Part shown: positions 22,561-34,800 of the stretch, piece by piece
How positions within the stretch are numbered: the stretch's first letter is position 1
Layout: every line of letters begins with the position of its first letter
Assembly (NCBI GenBank): GCA_037962975.1
Contig: CM075676.1
Coordinates: 99,890,001-99,954,000 of the forward strand
Direction: 5' to 3'
DNA: 64,000 bases
Source of the DNA: Clitoria ternatea
Taxonomy: Eukaryota > Streptophyta > Magnoliopsida > Fabales > Fabaceae
Program-made: the position numbers and the translations under genes
Notes under the pieces: model-generated
Databases searched by the model: none
Told to the model about the DNA's origin: nothing
The model's input: only the letters and a program-made list of their open reading frames with translations

Positions 22561-25500
22561 TCCCCACACAAAAAAAAGAAATAGTATTATTGATGGCATT
22601 TATTTTTAATCTTAATTGATATAAGCATAAAAAGATATAATTAATTTTAACTTTCATATGCCAAAAGGGTATGCTTTTGGTGTACAACTTTTTTTAAAAT
22701 AACAAATTTTGTCTTTTATCTTTTTTCTTGTTAAATAAGTTTCTTTACATTTTTAATTATTTTTAGAACTTTATTTTCCTTAAATTCATTATCCTTATCT
22801 TCTCTTCCCCATCCAATAATCGTCAACTTCCCCTTATTCTCCTTCTCTTCTCATGACCGTCAATCTCTCCCAATTCTCACATTATCTTCTTTTATGATTC
22901 AGTGAAAACAAAGATACTTCTCATCATTATGATATTCAATGGATTTAATAAAGAGAAACCAATAATATTACAGAGGTTGATGATGAAATGATTCAATAGT
23001 TAGGAGGGAGAGATATAGAAAGATGATAAAAAAATTAACGGTGGTAATATATTTAATGAAAAAAGAAAACTTTCTTTAAAATTTAAGCATAAAAGATTAA
23101 ATTGGTAAAATTAAAAATCAAATATGAAATTTTAAAAATATAAGTATAAAAAACCAAAAGGATATTTATGCCTAAAATACTTTTTTTTAATTAATCCTTA
23201 CAAACTTTTGATTGTTTAATTTATCCTCGCGTGCTGAAATCATTATAAACCAAAAGAAATAACTGGTGTGCAGCACATGATTAATTGAAGATATAAATAT
23301 GTAGTTAAAAATTTCAATGGAACAGTAATGCAGCATGAGGAGGATGTGTAATCATTAAAATCATAATTTTGGAGACATATTGCATCATTGTTAGATGTTA
23401 TGTGCACATCTAAATATGAATGACACTTTCTATTAAAAATATACCTTGCATTCATCCACCTACGTCACCTAATCGCCAGCTTCTGAAACTACACGAAAAC
23501 AAAAATAACCATGAATAGCAACAAATATTTCTCCAATGAATAGTTTTTTGTTTAATCACATTACCTTTGGGTTTAATCATAGCCTACGTCCCATCCCTCT
23601 TACTAGATATGTTTAGTTAGAATAAAATTTGAGATTTTTTTTTACACTCTCAAACTTGTGTTATTAATTAAAATCATTATTAATTAGTTCAATTAATATT
23701 TATATATAGATAAATTCATATTATTTGTCTCATAAGAATTCATTGGAAGGTTAAAACCCACTTTGATAATTTTGTCTCCTCAATAATTTTTACGATTAGA
23801 GGAGAGTAGTTTTGATTTTAAATTGTATGACACTTACCTATTTCATAATACCATGTACTCATGAAAATATCTTTTTTATTTTATATATTACAATATTAGA
23901 ATGATTTATTATTTTATAATAAAATAAAAATTATTAAGAATATTATATAATACTAATACTAATACTAATTTATATTATAACTTATTAAAATAATATATCA
24001 TATAACATCATATATGATATTTTTCATTCTTTTAATAGTTTTTAAAATTCTAAATTAGTACACGTCCCCACTTATAAATATTATGGTTTATGCAATTATC
24101 AATATCTTATCTAGGGGCGGGAATAAATTAAGTAAGACCAAATTTTTATTAGGTGACTCATAATTTAATGTAAGCCAAAAGTAATAACATGATCAATCAT
24201 GAAATCCCCATGTCCTATTATTAAGAACAGAGAATTATGATTCTCATTAACAATATTTAACCAACTAGGTGGTTATGTTTCACCTTGTATTAAATACTGA
24301 ACTATGAACAACTTTACCATGCGCAGATTACATTTATTGGGTAAATATTAATTCAAGATTTATTTCTCCAAAAGTTAATAATAAAAAGGTTCAATTCAGA
24401 ACTAAAACCTTACTTGAAAGTCTTTTTAAGGCCTAAATTACACAAAGGTTTGGAAACAACCTAGCGGACCTTTCAACTTAAATAGATCATCATATTGGGA
24501 ACGTACGCAAATAAACCAAAATCCTATTTATGCCTAAATGTAAAATAAAAAGAAAAAAAAACTTATTTGTCTCAAGTAAATCACCTATTTCTATAATTTA
24601 TTCAAAACACAAGAAATCTAACAAACTTATTTGTCAAATTTAAAAGGGCATAAGTGACAAAGTAACCAATGCATCAGTATCAGACTAATAATTATTTCAT
24701 TGGACTTAACACATAAACCAAACATAATACTGTGATCTAGTTAATAGCCATTCTTGACGAGGCACAGATAGTTGAAGAAAGTTTTCAGACTTGGACTAAA
24801 GAAAATAAAGAATGTTTAAAAGTCAGTTGTGTAGATAGAGTTGTAGAAATAAAAAAGAAATTAGTAGTTGTTTAATTTACTGTTGTTCAAATCAACGGAA
24901 AAAATTATTGATTTAATAAAATTTTAATTATTTTTAATTAATTACCAAAGGAGTATTTATAACGAATTGGAACGAAAAATAAAATCGTTGTGGGTGTTAG
25001 ACTATTGTGTGAGTTGGCTAATCATATTGTTCTCTTTTGGTAGTGTTATGATGAGCATCACCACTAACTAAGTACTTATGTTAATGGAGACAAATCTGGT
25101 CCAGGGGTAGATCATGATCCAGAAAGTTCCTTGTGCAGACACTTTGCTTTAAGTGCACCTTTTTTAGGTTATGTCATTTGCTAAAATAATGATAAAGTGA
25201 AAAAAATGTAATCAGAACAATCTTTTCCCATCTTCTCTTCATTTAAGTTTAATTTGTCAAAAGCTAGCTAATTCAGGCATTTAGTTTTTGCCACATACAT
25301 TACATCACAATTCACAATCATGAGATTATATGTGCCAAGCCACTTGATCAGCGAATAAGTTGTTGCCATATTATTGGTCACGATAAGTAACAGTAAATTT
25401 TATTTTTATTTTCTTCCTATGTGGAAAAAGATTGACATATTTTTCTATATGCCAAAAGTATCTTCCAGTTACCAACATGCTCTTCTCTCGCGTATTGAAA

Positions 25501-26120
25501 AAAAAAATTGTTAAAAAAAACAAAATTTACTTAGTAATTTTTACATCTTAAAAAAATTAGTCTTTAATTTTTAATTGTGACGTACCCTTGAATTAACAGT
25601 TGAAACATTCTTATAAAATTATAAAGACTGATGAAGTTCACCTTCAAAAATAAATAAGTGTTTGTTTAATATCTAATTGCGGAAATTGAATTTAGTAAGT
25701 AGAATCATTTAAAGATCAATGAAGTAGACTCTGGAAAATGAATCACTGTTTGTTTGATATCTAGTTATGGAAATTAAGTTTTTTTATAAGGAGATTTTAA
25801 TGAGATATACTTCAGTATAACTCAATATATATCCAATCAATGAAAGAAAAGATTTCATGAATACTTATGTCTATTAATTTTTTTAAGTTCTTATAGGATG
25901 ATATCCACATGAGGAATTACCATTTGCGTTTAGCCCTATTAGAGTGGTATGAACTAGATGAGATAGTTGAAGTCTTATTAAGTGACACTATATAAAACTA
26001 ATCATTCACTAAGAACATTATTAGTAACTTAGCCCCAACAAGTGATGAAACTAGTTATTTGATTTGAGCATAACTAGTTTAATTGAGTGACAAAATTAAT
26101 CACCTAGGATGAGTGTGATT
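22561..26120. other. Gene-poor AT-rich intergenic DNA
   Basis: No frame of useful length or known domain on either strand, and no tRNA or other RNA gene recognised by eye. Some parts may be unrecognised old repeats. Confidence 0.4.
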
Positions 26121-26124
26121 AATA

Positions 26125-26720
26125 ATTGGATGGAAACGGGTCAGGTCAGGCTAAACTTTAAAAGGCCTAAGTTGGGCCTACTTCCAATTGGCAAGGCCTG
26201 AGCCTAACTTATTAGCTCGTCATAGGTATTTTTTTAAGGCTTAGTTTAACTTGTTTGAAGATTTGACCTATTTAAAAGTCTATTTAAATGACATATTTCT
26301 CGTAAAAAATGACCTATTTAAAATTAAAAGGCCAACAACCACATAAAAAAATATCAAATTACATACGCTGACGGGCCTATCACTGTAAACAAGCTTATCA
26401 TTATAAACGGGTCTACTAATATAAATGAGCCAAATACACTTGATTTTAGATTAAACAAGATAAATACAACTTCCCATACAAAGTAAAGGTAATTAAATTC
26501 AAAATGATCAACATAATTAATCTAAACAATTATAAAATAAAATTTTATATTATAAAAATTATTATAACTATAATATTAATTTATATTATGTAAATATGTA
26601 ATATATATATATATAGTATTTTTAAGTTATAAATATATATAAATAATTAGTAGTTAAGCCAATTAGATGAGTCAGCCTGTTGGGCTTTAAAGGCTTTTTA
26701 TAAATCCTATGACTTGATAT
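26125..26720. mobile_element. Possible MITE-like element with imperfect inverted ends
   Basis: The left end has GGGTCAGGTCAGGCTAAACT and AAAAGGCCTAAG; the right end contains GAGTCAGCCTGTTGGGCTTT and AAAGGCTTTTTATAAA, roughly complementary. The interior is very AT-rich with repeated GACCTATTTAAA words. Boundaries and target duplication are not established. Confidence 0.3.
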
Positions 26721-27394
26721 TGTAAAGGAGATTTTACAATAGTGGAAATCCTTCAAGTTAAAAGGGACTGGACGTAGCTTCTGTGTTGGAAGTGAACCAA
26801 TATAATCTGTGTGTTTATTTCTCTCATTATTAACTTCGTGATTACTCTTTTTAATTTGGTTTAATTTTTTTTTTGTGAAACAGAATTTAAAACTTATTCA
26901 ACCCTCCTTCTAAGTCTGACTCAGAACCATCAGTGATGTTATTGTGTTAATTAATAAATGCTTGTGATTCGAAGGGATGATTAATGTTTTAAGAAGAGAA
27001 ATCTAATTAAGAAGAGAGATCGTGTCTTAAGAAGAGAAATGACTAATTAAGCCAACCGGAGGGCTAATTTGGAGTTCAATGGGATTTGGAGTCCTCAGAA
27101 GGTATGAATAGATCACTAAGCACATTTGTAATTTGAGTGTGAAGAAAGATTGCCATTTGGATGAGATTTGGTAGAGTTTTAGTGACCGAATTATGAGAAA
27201 GTGACTAAAATGTATTTTTCTGCATAACTCTATGATACACAGGAATTTTTTAGCACGAACTATAGCAGTAGGTCTGAAATGAGTCATAGGTAGTGCCCAT
27301 AAAGTTTCGTAGCATTCAGAGATCAAACAGCCAAGTTAAGGCGCGAAAGTTAGCCTGAAGGCCAAAATCTGCATAATTCTACAGGTCTATTTGC

Positions 27395-27410
27395 TGGTAA
27401 TCGATTACCA
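27395..27410. repeat. 16-bp perfect palindrome TGGTAATCGATTACCA
   Basis: A perfect inverted repeat just left of the T1 LTR. It shares the core AATCGATT with the palindrome repeated in the SIRE element but has different flanks. Confidence 0.9.
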
Positions 27411-28209
27411 GAGAGCAAAACCTAAAATCCTGCATGTAACACCCTCGGTTAGATAAGACAAATCCTTCTGTAGGTTCATCCTATTTAACTGAGAGTGTTA
27501 ACAGTTTTCAGAAAAAGTGAATATATATATATATATTTTTATTTTTTTTTAAATAAGTAAATGGCAGATCAGCGGAAGCAATAATATATAGATCACATAG
27601 TCATTCACAAACTGTAAGTAATTATACTCTTAACAGAATGGGGCACGCAGGCACCCTTAAATATTATACAGTCATCCGGTGTCTGATTATTAATAATAAA
27701 TATTTTATCTTTAATGATTGTTCTCAGTGGGTTCAGCGTATTGCTGTTCTTCACACTCGGGTTCTTGATTTTCTAATTCCTCTGAAAAATGGTCAACAGT
27801 AAGGGTGAGTATAACCCAAGACCCTGATTGGTTAATCCAGTGCGGACATAATCCAGTTAATATACAATATCACATAAATCATACATTTAGCATATTCATA
27901 TTTATAACAATCAAGCATGTTGTCATCACATAAATCGTACATTTAGCTTATTCACAATTATAACAATCAAGCATATTGTCATGAAATGCATGAGTCAAAT
28001 TTATTATGATTTATCTTTGATTAAGTCTCATGATGCATGTGGGCCCAATAAATTGTTTCATCTTCTTCTCATTCTTTGGAATATCACCATTCCAATCATC
28101 TAGAGCGATTAGGGTCCGCCCAAGTTCCATATGGTACAAATGAACTCATTGGTTCTCATCATTGATTTAAATATTTTTGGAACTTGGATCCCTACGATCA
28201 TAGTTACAC

Positions 28210-28218
28210 TCCGTCATT
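28210..28218. repeat. Left target duplication of the SIRE insertion
   Basis: TCCGTCATT is repeated at 38064-38072; the uninterrupted T2 LTR has it once (near 54019). See the finding on its unusual length. Confidence 0.85.
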
Positions 28219-29669
28219 TGTTGTTCAAGTGGCCTCAATACTCAAGAGGGGGGGTGAATTGAGTTATAAAACTTTTGCTTGGAATGCCTTTGAAATTGAT
28301 TTCTATAACCAAGTTTATGAGATTGTGCAAGTGAAAGCAAGTAACAATGATATGCAATGCACTACAAGAGGTAAGTATTGTTGAGGCAATTTAGCAAACA
28401 CTTGGTGTGCAATATCTAAAGTAAAGCAAATTAAGCAAGTTCAAGTATGTTCTTCTTAACCAAACAATACCAATCAGCAAATATGCAATATATGGAAGTA
28501 AAAGAGTAAGGAAGAGAAGCTTGCAAACCGATGTAACGAGTTCCACCCAATCCGGTGTACGTCTCGCCTCTAAGCAACCCACTTAGAGGATTTTCCACTA
28601 TTGTAGACTAGAGATACAACTTTGAGCAATTGCGGCTTCCTAGTGTCCCACACTCAAGAACCCAATCCTCACAAGTATAAGGGCAACCCACCCAATCTCT
28701 CAATCTCACAATATCCCAAAGGTTGAGTCCACAACCTTTGTACCCACTCAACCTAGAGTGAACAACCACTCAACCTAGAGTGAATAACTTGTGTGTTTGG
28801 TGTTTGTTTACAATCAATACACTCTCTCAATAGAGCAAATATACAAATGAAAAGCTCTCCCAAGTTCTAACTCTCAAGATGAGAGGATATACAAGTGAAG
28901 TATGAGATGCAAGAAATAGGCTTACAAAGCACAAAAATAGAGCTAAGGATTTGTTGCTTCTTGGTTCTTGTTGGTTGCTTGTTGTGCTTGTGTTCTTCTT
29001 GCATTTATAGAGCCAAGATAGTTGTTGAGGAGTCCCTAGCCGTTGCAAGATGATGGCTCTGCGTATAGTGGGATTTGAGTGCTTGTTTTCCACTTAAGTT
29101 TGTCTATTTAGTGGTGTTTCCCACTTTGTGAATCGATTCGTAGATCCTTGAATCGATTCAGAGTGTTCTGTTTTATGCATTTTGGAGTACCAGAGTCGAA
29201 TGAATCGATTCGAGCTTTGTTTGAATCGATTCAGAGCATTCTGTTTTGGGTTCTTGGTCTGTCAGCATCGTGTGAATCGATTCAGGGTCCTTGTGAATCG
29301 ATTCAGGACATACTGTTTGCAGTCTTAGTGACTTCCAGGGCTGTGAATCGATTCAGGGTCATGGTGAATCGATTCAACCCATTCTGTTTCTCATTTTTAT
29401 GACCTCCAGGGCTGTGAATCGATTCACTCGTGCTTGAATCGATTCAGGCTCTTCATTTTGACATTTTTTCATGCCTGTTGGTCATCCATTTGAATCTAAT
29501 GATGCATGGTTGCTTTCCTTTTGTTTGATTCATTTGTTTCTTCATCTCTTGAACCTTTGTGAGATCATTTTCCTCTTTTATATGAAATCTCTAATTGTTT
29601 TTGATTTGAAGACTTCCCATTGCTTGTTTCCATTGTCATTATCAAAACCTGTTATCACATGCAAATACA
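28219..29669 (-). repeat. 3' LTR of the SIRE-type element
   Basis: 1,451 bp, TG...CA ends, practically identical to 36613-38063. Confidence 0.97.
29130..29445. repeat. Palindrome array in the 3' LTR (5 units, 10 copies of GAATCGATTC)
   Basis: The 10-bp palindrome GAATCGATTC starts at 29130, 29150, 29202, 29223, 29274, 29295, 29345, 29366, 29416 and 29436. Copies come in pairs 20-21 bp apart, and pairs recur every 71-72 bp, usually followed by an ATTCTGTTT-like word. The same array is in the 5' LTR at 37524-37839. Confidence 0.97.
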
Positions 29670-29683
29670 TTCTCCCCCTTTTT
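29670..29683 (-). other. Polypurine tract of the SIRE-type element
   Basis: Minus strand AAAAAGGGGGAGAA immediately before the LTR start TGTATTTGC. Confidence 0.85.
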
Positions 29684-30194
29684 GATGATGACAACCAATG
29701 GCCATCTCTTGGGGTGTTTATTAGCCAATAACAAGTCATGAAAACTAATGTCTCTGTTTGTTTTAAGCAATTATTTCTTTTAAGAAAGTAGGTCTCCCCC
29801 TTTGTTTTTCAATAAAACCATCAAATGATCTCAAGCGTTGAAATAATGTCACACCTGTATCACATTCATATATATGTATCATATTCGCATATATCGTAAA
29901 TATATCATATCGCACATGTATCGCACGTGTAGCTCTCTATCTCTCCATCTCTCCCCCTTTGTCATTATCAAAAACAAAAGTTGGAGGTACGCAGTAAATC
30001 GAGTAGTAATCACAGGCAAATGCAATTGAAATACACCAAAATAATTAACAAAACGAGATAATTGTTCAACCGACATAGCAAAGTAAGAAACTAAGACGAG
30101 ATAGTTGTGCAAATAATTGACCAAAACAGAAACCAAAGTAAACAACCAAGTCTGAAAGAGAAAAATAAAAGGAATAAAGAAAAGTAACGATCAG
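29684..30194. other. Untranslated stretch between the extra ORF and the 3' LTR
   Basis: About 510 bp with no coding. Around 29780-29960 there are several CCCCCTTTGT-type words resembling extra polypurine tracts on the minus strand (GGGGGAGA-like), and ATATCGCAC/ATATGTATC repeats near 29860-29930. Confidence 0.55.
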
Positions 30195-31250
30195 TCATGG
30201 ATGCGGGAAGTGAATGCTGGATATCTGGGTGGCAAGCTCCGTGTATCGCTCTTCCATGTTTGCTTCAATCCTGTCCAGTCGAGTGTGGATGTTTGCTTCC
30301 ATGGAGTTGAGGCGCTGGTCCAGGTGAGCAGTGAGTCTTGTGAAAAGATCATCAGTAGCAGCGGGTGGAGGAGGAGGAGGAGGAGCGTCATCTTCAACTT
30401 CATGTCGGGGACGCCTAAGAAATTGCCACCTGCCTTGGTATTCCACAATATTCATCTTAGTGAGATGAGATTTGCCAATAGGTGCTTTGGGACCGACCAC
30501 TTCCTTGATCTCATTTTTCAAGTCCACTTTAAAATGGTGGAGCAACTTGGTAATGAGTATGGCATATGGAAGATGAGCGAGGTTTTGGGCTTCAACCATG
30601 TGATGCCTAACCAAGTCAATCCAATTTATGTCTTTCTCATTGACAATTGCCCAGAGCAGCAAGATTTGGGCCTCATTTAGCCTTGCATAATTTCCACCGG
30701 AGGGGAGGAGAATTTTGACAAGGACAAAGTGCAAGAGGCGGTGATAGAGACTTAAGGTGCCAACCGTGCTCGAGGGACCTGCAAGATTAAAGAAAGCTCT
30801 TGCCTCCAATGGATTATAATTCCATGCAAGAGGAGGTTCTTTGCCATGGAAGGAAGCGTTGCTAAGAGGGAGTAAGCCAACTTGATTCATTACCTCATTA
30901 TCAAGAATGATAGTCTTACCTTTCACTCGGGCAATATAGCGAGCATCTTGAAGGCGTAAAGTGGAGTAGAATACACGAATGAGTTCGGGGTAGATTGCTA
31001 CTTCCTCAAGAGCCATGAAGCCAACTAGCTCTTGTTGATGTAAGGTGGTGAGTAGAGGAAGTCCAGATGCTTCAAAGAATGGGAGATCAAGCCAATGGGG
31101 AGAAATGAGATGTTTCTCAGAGAATGAAGATTGGTACCTTTCAAGATCCCTTTGGGTAGTGAATAATCTAGATGAATCAGAGTGTTGAGGCATGGAGGCT
31201 GCAGCAGTGTTTGCACGTTGTTTCTTGCGAGGTTGAGAGGAGGAAGCCAT
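30195..31250 (-). CDS. Extra ORF of the SIRE-type element, plant transposon-protein-like domain
   Basis: An uninterrupted 351-codon frame starts at an ATG in excellent context (CCATGGC) at 31248-31250. The N-terminus is polar and basic (SQPRKKQR). The middle (about 45-265) resembles the 'putative plant transposon protein' family (PF20167-like): a YPELIRVFYSTL block, a VKGKTIILDNEVMNQ block, and a histidine/leucine-rich LLHFVLVKILLPSGGN followed by a helical segment. Then come a run of seven prolines (PPPPPPP) and a C-terminal coiled coil (DQRLNSMEANIHTRLDRIEA). There is no signal peptide or clear membrane anchor, so it does not look like an envelope protein. A CT-rich leader and the palindrome array lie upstream. 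Function unknown; the domain call is from memory of the family pattern. Confidence 0.75.
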   Translation of the reverse strand: MASSSQPRKKQRANTAAASMPQHSDSSRLFTTQRDLERYQSSFSEKHLISPHWLDLPFFEASGLPLLTTLHQQELVGFMALEEVAIYPELIRVFYSTLRLQDARYIARVKGKTIILDNEVMNQVGLLPLSNASFHGKEPPLAWNYNPLEARAFFNLAGPSSTVGTLSLYHRLLHFVLVKILLPSGGNYARLNEAQILLLWAIVNEKDINWIDLVRHHMVEAQNLAHLPYAILITKLLHHFKVDLKNEIKEVVGPKAPIGKSHLTKMNIVEYQGRWQFLRRPRHEVEDDAPPPPPPPAATDDLFTRLTAHLDQRLNSMEANIHTRLDRIEANMEERYTELATQISSIHFPHP

Positions 31251-31255
31251 GGAAG

Positions 31256-31400
31256 ATGAAGGATTTGAGTGGAAGGTTTGGAGAAGAAGTTGAAGAGATT
31301 AGAAGTTGAGGATTTTGAGAGGAGAGAGTGGGAGATAGTGGAAGAGTTAAGTGAGGGAGTGTGTGAATTTATCAGCGTGAATATGCAGTAACTGATGCGT
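31256..31400 (-). promoter_or_regulatory. Candidate promoter and CT-rich leader of the extra ORF
   Basis: On the minus strand a TATA-like GATAAATTC (about 31366-31374) is followed by a CT-rich stretch (CTCCCACTCTCTCCTCTC) running into the ATG. This looks like a plant 5' UTR. The palindrome array is directly upstream. Confidence 0.4.
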
Positions 31401-31647
31401 GAATCGATTCGAGGAATGCTGTGAATCGATTCGAACGTTACTGATTTGAGAGAAATGAAAGGATCAGATACGTGAATCGATTCGAGTATGCTGTGAATCG
31501 ATTCGAACCTCTCTGTTTGAGGGAATATGGACCATCAGGTGTTTGAATCGATTCAAGGGGAGTGTGAATCGATTCGAACGATACTGTTTTGAGGATTTTT
31601 GAACCAACAGGTCTGTGAATCGATTCGAGGGGGTGCTGAATCGATTC
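31401..31647. repeat. Palindrome array upstream of the extra ORF (4 units, 8 copies)
   Basis: GAATCGATTC starts at 31401, 31423, 31474, 31495, 31545, 31566, 31617 and 31638: pairs 21-22 bp apart, pairs every 71-73 bp. This is the same architecture as the LTR array but not identical in the spacers, so it is a separate, older copy of the module. It lies 151-397 bp upstream of the ATG at 31250. Confidence 0.97.
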
Positions 31648-31809
31648 GAAGGGCTGTTTTCACTCCAAAAATCATTTCTTTCCATTCCAATATATTCAAG
31701 GCATGAGGAATTCCATATAGGATCATTAAATCTCCACTTCCATGGGGTTCTTTTGCATTAATCACTGGTAAAGGTGTCATGCAATCAATACACAAGATGA
31801 AGTGATCAC

Positions 31810-34800
31810 TCAAACACAATTTGTCATATCAAGAATACCCAATTCTCTTCTAATGTAAATAAATTGCTCTCTAGCCAAGGGTTTTGTGAAAATATCTGCT
31901 AGTTGCCTAGAGGTTTCAACATGTTCAAGCACACAATCCCCTTTTAACACATGATCTCTAATAAAGTGATGCCTAATCTCAATGTGTTTGGTCCTAGAGT
32001 GCATTACTGGATTTTTCGAGATGTTAATGGCACTAGTGTTATCACATTTAATGGGGACTTTGTTCAAGGAAATACCAAAATCAAGAAGTTGTTGTCTCAT
32101 CCAAAGAATTTGAGCACAACAACTACCAGCTGCTACATATTCTGCCTCAGCTGTTGACAATGCAACACTTGCTTGTTTCTTGCTATGCCAAGAAACAAGG
32201 GAACTACCAAGCAAATGGCATGTACCACTAGTGCTTTTTCTATCAAGCTTACACCCCGCAAAGTCGGAATCAGAATATCCTAAAAGATTACATTCAACGC
32301 CTTTGGGATACCATAAACCAACATTTTGAGTACCCACAAGATATTTCAAAATTCTTTTTACGGCAGTCAAATGTGATTCTTTAGGACATGCTTGATATCT
32401 AGCACACATGCATACCGCAAACATAATATCAGGTCTACTCGCAGTTAAATATAGTAAGGATCCAATCATACCTCGATATTTGGTGATTTCAATGTCCTTA
32501 CCCTTTTCATCTTTGTCTAGATAGCAGGATGTGCTCATAGGTGTAGCTATCTCGTTTGCCTTGTCCATTCCAAACCTTTTAAGTAGTTCCTTACAGTATT
32601 TGGTTTGGCTAATGAACGTTCCATCAATGGCTTGTTTTATTTGTAGTCCGAGGAAGAAGGTGAGTTCTCCCATCAAGGACATTTCAAACTCTTTCTGCAT
32701 AATCTTGGCAAATTCTTGACAAAGATTTTCATTAGTAGCACCAAATATTATGTCATCTACATAAATTTGTACCAAGAGGATGTCATTGTGTTTGCGTTTT
32801 ATAAACAATGTAGTATCAACCTTTCCTCTTTCAAAGTTGTGTTCTAAAAGGAATTTGCTTAATCTTTCATACCAAGCTCTTGGAGCTTGCTTCAAACCAT
32901 ATAAGGCTTTTCTCAATTTGAAGACATGATTTGGAAATATATGATTTTCAAAACCGGGAGGTTGATCTACATAGACTTCTTCTTGAATGTAGCCGTTTAA
33001 GAACGCACTTTTGACATCCATTTGATACAGTTTGAAATCCATACAACATGCAAAAGCTAGCAATAATCTAATGGCTTCTAACCTAGCTACGGGAGCATAT
33101 GTTTCTTCATAGTCTATCCCTTCTTCTTGGTTGTATCCCTTTGCAACTAGTCTAGCTTTGTTCCTAGTTATTATACCGTTTTCATCTAACTTATTTCTAA
33201 AAACCCATTTGGTGCCTATTATTAGATGATCATTGGGTCTTGGCACAAGTTCCCAAACTTCATTTCTTTCAAATTGGTTTAACTCTTCTTGCATGGCCAA
33301 CATCCAATGTTCATCAATAATGGCTTCATCAATATTTTTGGGTTCTATTTGGGATACAAAAGCCAAGTGATTGCATGCATTTCTAATGGCGTTTCGAGTA
33401 CTTACCCCTTTGGTTATTTCTCCAATGATCTTGTCCAAGGGATGATCCTTCAAAGTTACCCAATCTTGTTGTTTCTCAACTTGTGCTGCACCTCCATTAT
33501 TGTTGACTTCTTCTTCTTTGTCTTGCAAGTTCATTTCTTGGAAAGTACCTACAAGATCATCAACATCTTCCTTTCTCGGAGGGTTATGGCTATTTTCATC
33601 GAATTTGACATGAATAGATTCCTCAATGGTATTTGTTTGTTTGTTGAAGATTCTATAAGATTTACTTGATTGAGAATATCCTAGGAATATTGCCTCATCA
33701 GATTTTGCATCAAACTTTCCTAGATTATCCTTTCCATTGTTGAGCACAAAACATTTACATCCAAAGATATGAAAGTATGCAATGTTGGGTTTTCTACCCT
33801 TGTAAAGCTCATAGGGGGTTTTCTTTAAAATAGGCCTTATCAAACATCTATTCATAACATAACATGCGGTGTTTACCGCATCGGCCCAAAAATGTTTTGC
33901 AATATTGTTTTCATTTAGCATGGTTCTAGCGAGCTCCACTAAAGATCTATTCTTTCTTTCAACTACTCCATTTTGTTGTGGAGTTCTAGGAGCTGAAAAG
34001 TTGTGATTAATACCATATTTTTCGCAAAACTTTTCAAAAGATTGATTTTCAAATTCTCCCCCATGATCGGTTCTAATGGATGCAATTTTTGAGTTTTGCT
34101 CATTTTGGATAATCTTTGCAAGTTTCTTGAATGCATGATAAGCTTCATTTTTATGAGTAAGAAACAGTGTCCATGTATATCTTGAATAGTCATCTACTAT
34201 TACTAGACCATAGTAATTACCTCCAAAGCTTTTGATTTTGGATGGTCCAAATAAATCCATGTGCAAAAGTTGTAAAGGCCTTTGAGTAGAAACAATATTT
34301 TTGGATTGAAAAGATGCCTTTACTTGTTTTCCCTTTTGACATGCATCACAAAATCTATTTTCAAATTTAAGCTTTGGTAGACCAATTACTAAATCTTTAG
34401 AAACAAGTTTGTTCAAGTGGTCTACATGTATATGAGCTATTCTTCTATGCCATAGCCATGTTTCATCCTCTTTTGAAATGAAGCATTGTTCATCATTTGT
34501 AGACAAACTATCCATATCAATCATGTAAATATTATCACTTCTTTGGCCTACAAACTTGATTTCCTTATTAGTCTTATGCTCAATTATGCAACAATTTGAT
34601 TCAAATAAGACTCTATATCCTTTGTCACATAATTGACTTATACTAAGTAAATTATGTTTGAGGCCTTCAACATACAATACATCACTTATGGAGGTGGAAG
34701 AGTTCTTACCAATATTTCCAATGCCTAGGATTCTTCCCTTAGTGTTGTCTCCATAGGTGACGCTTCCTTTTCGTTTGGGAGTGAATGATGTAAATTTGGT

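Noticed and set aside
22561..26120. Search for tRNA, rRNA or small RNA genes in the gene-poor stretch
   Set aside because: Nothing with tRNA arms or conserved RNA sequence was seen by eye; a covariance-model search would be needed to exclude them.
28184..28384. Short frames shared by the two SIRE LTRs (63-88 codons)
   Set aside because: They lie in LTRs, cover the TATA and leader region, and are duplicated only because the LTRs are.
29130..29445. CRISPR-like array because of regularly spaced short repeats
   Set aside because: The repeats are 10-bp palindromes inside a plant LTR, the spacers are themselves repeated, and this is a eukaryotic genome.
30195..31250. Calling the extra SIRE ORF an envelope protein
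   Set aside because: Right position, but no signal peptide or hydrophobic membrane segment is visible and the middle fits a different family.
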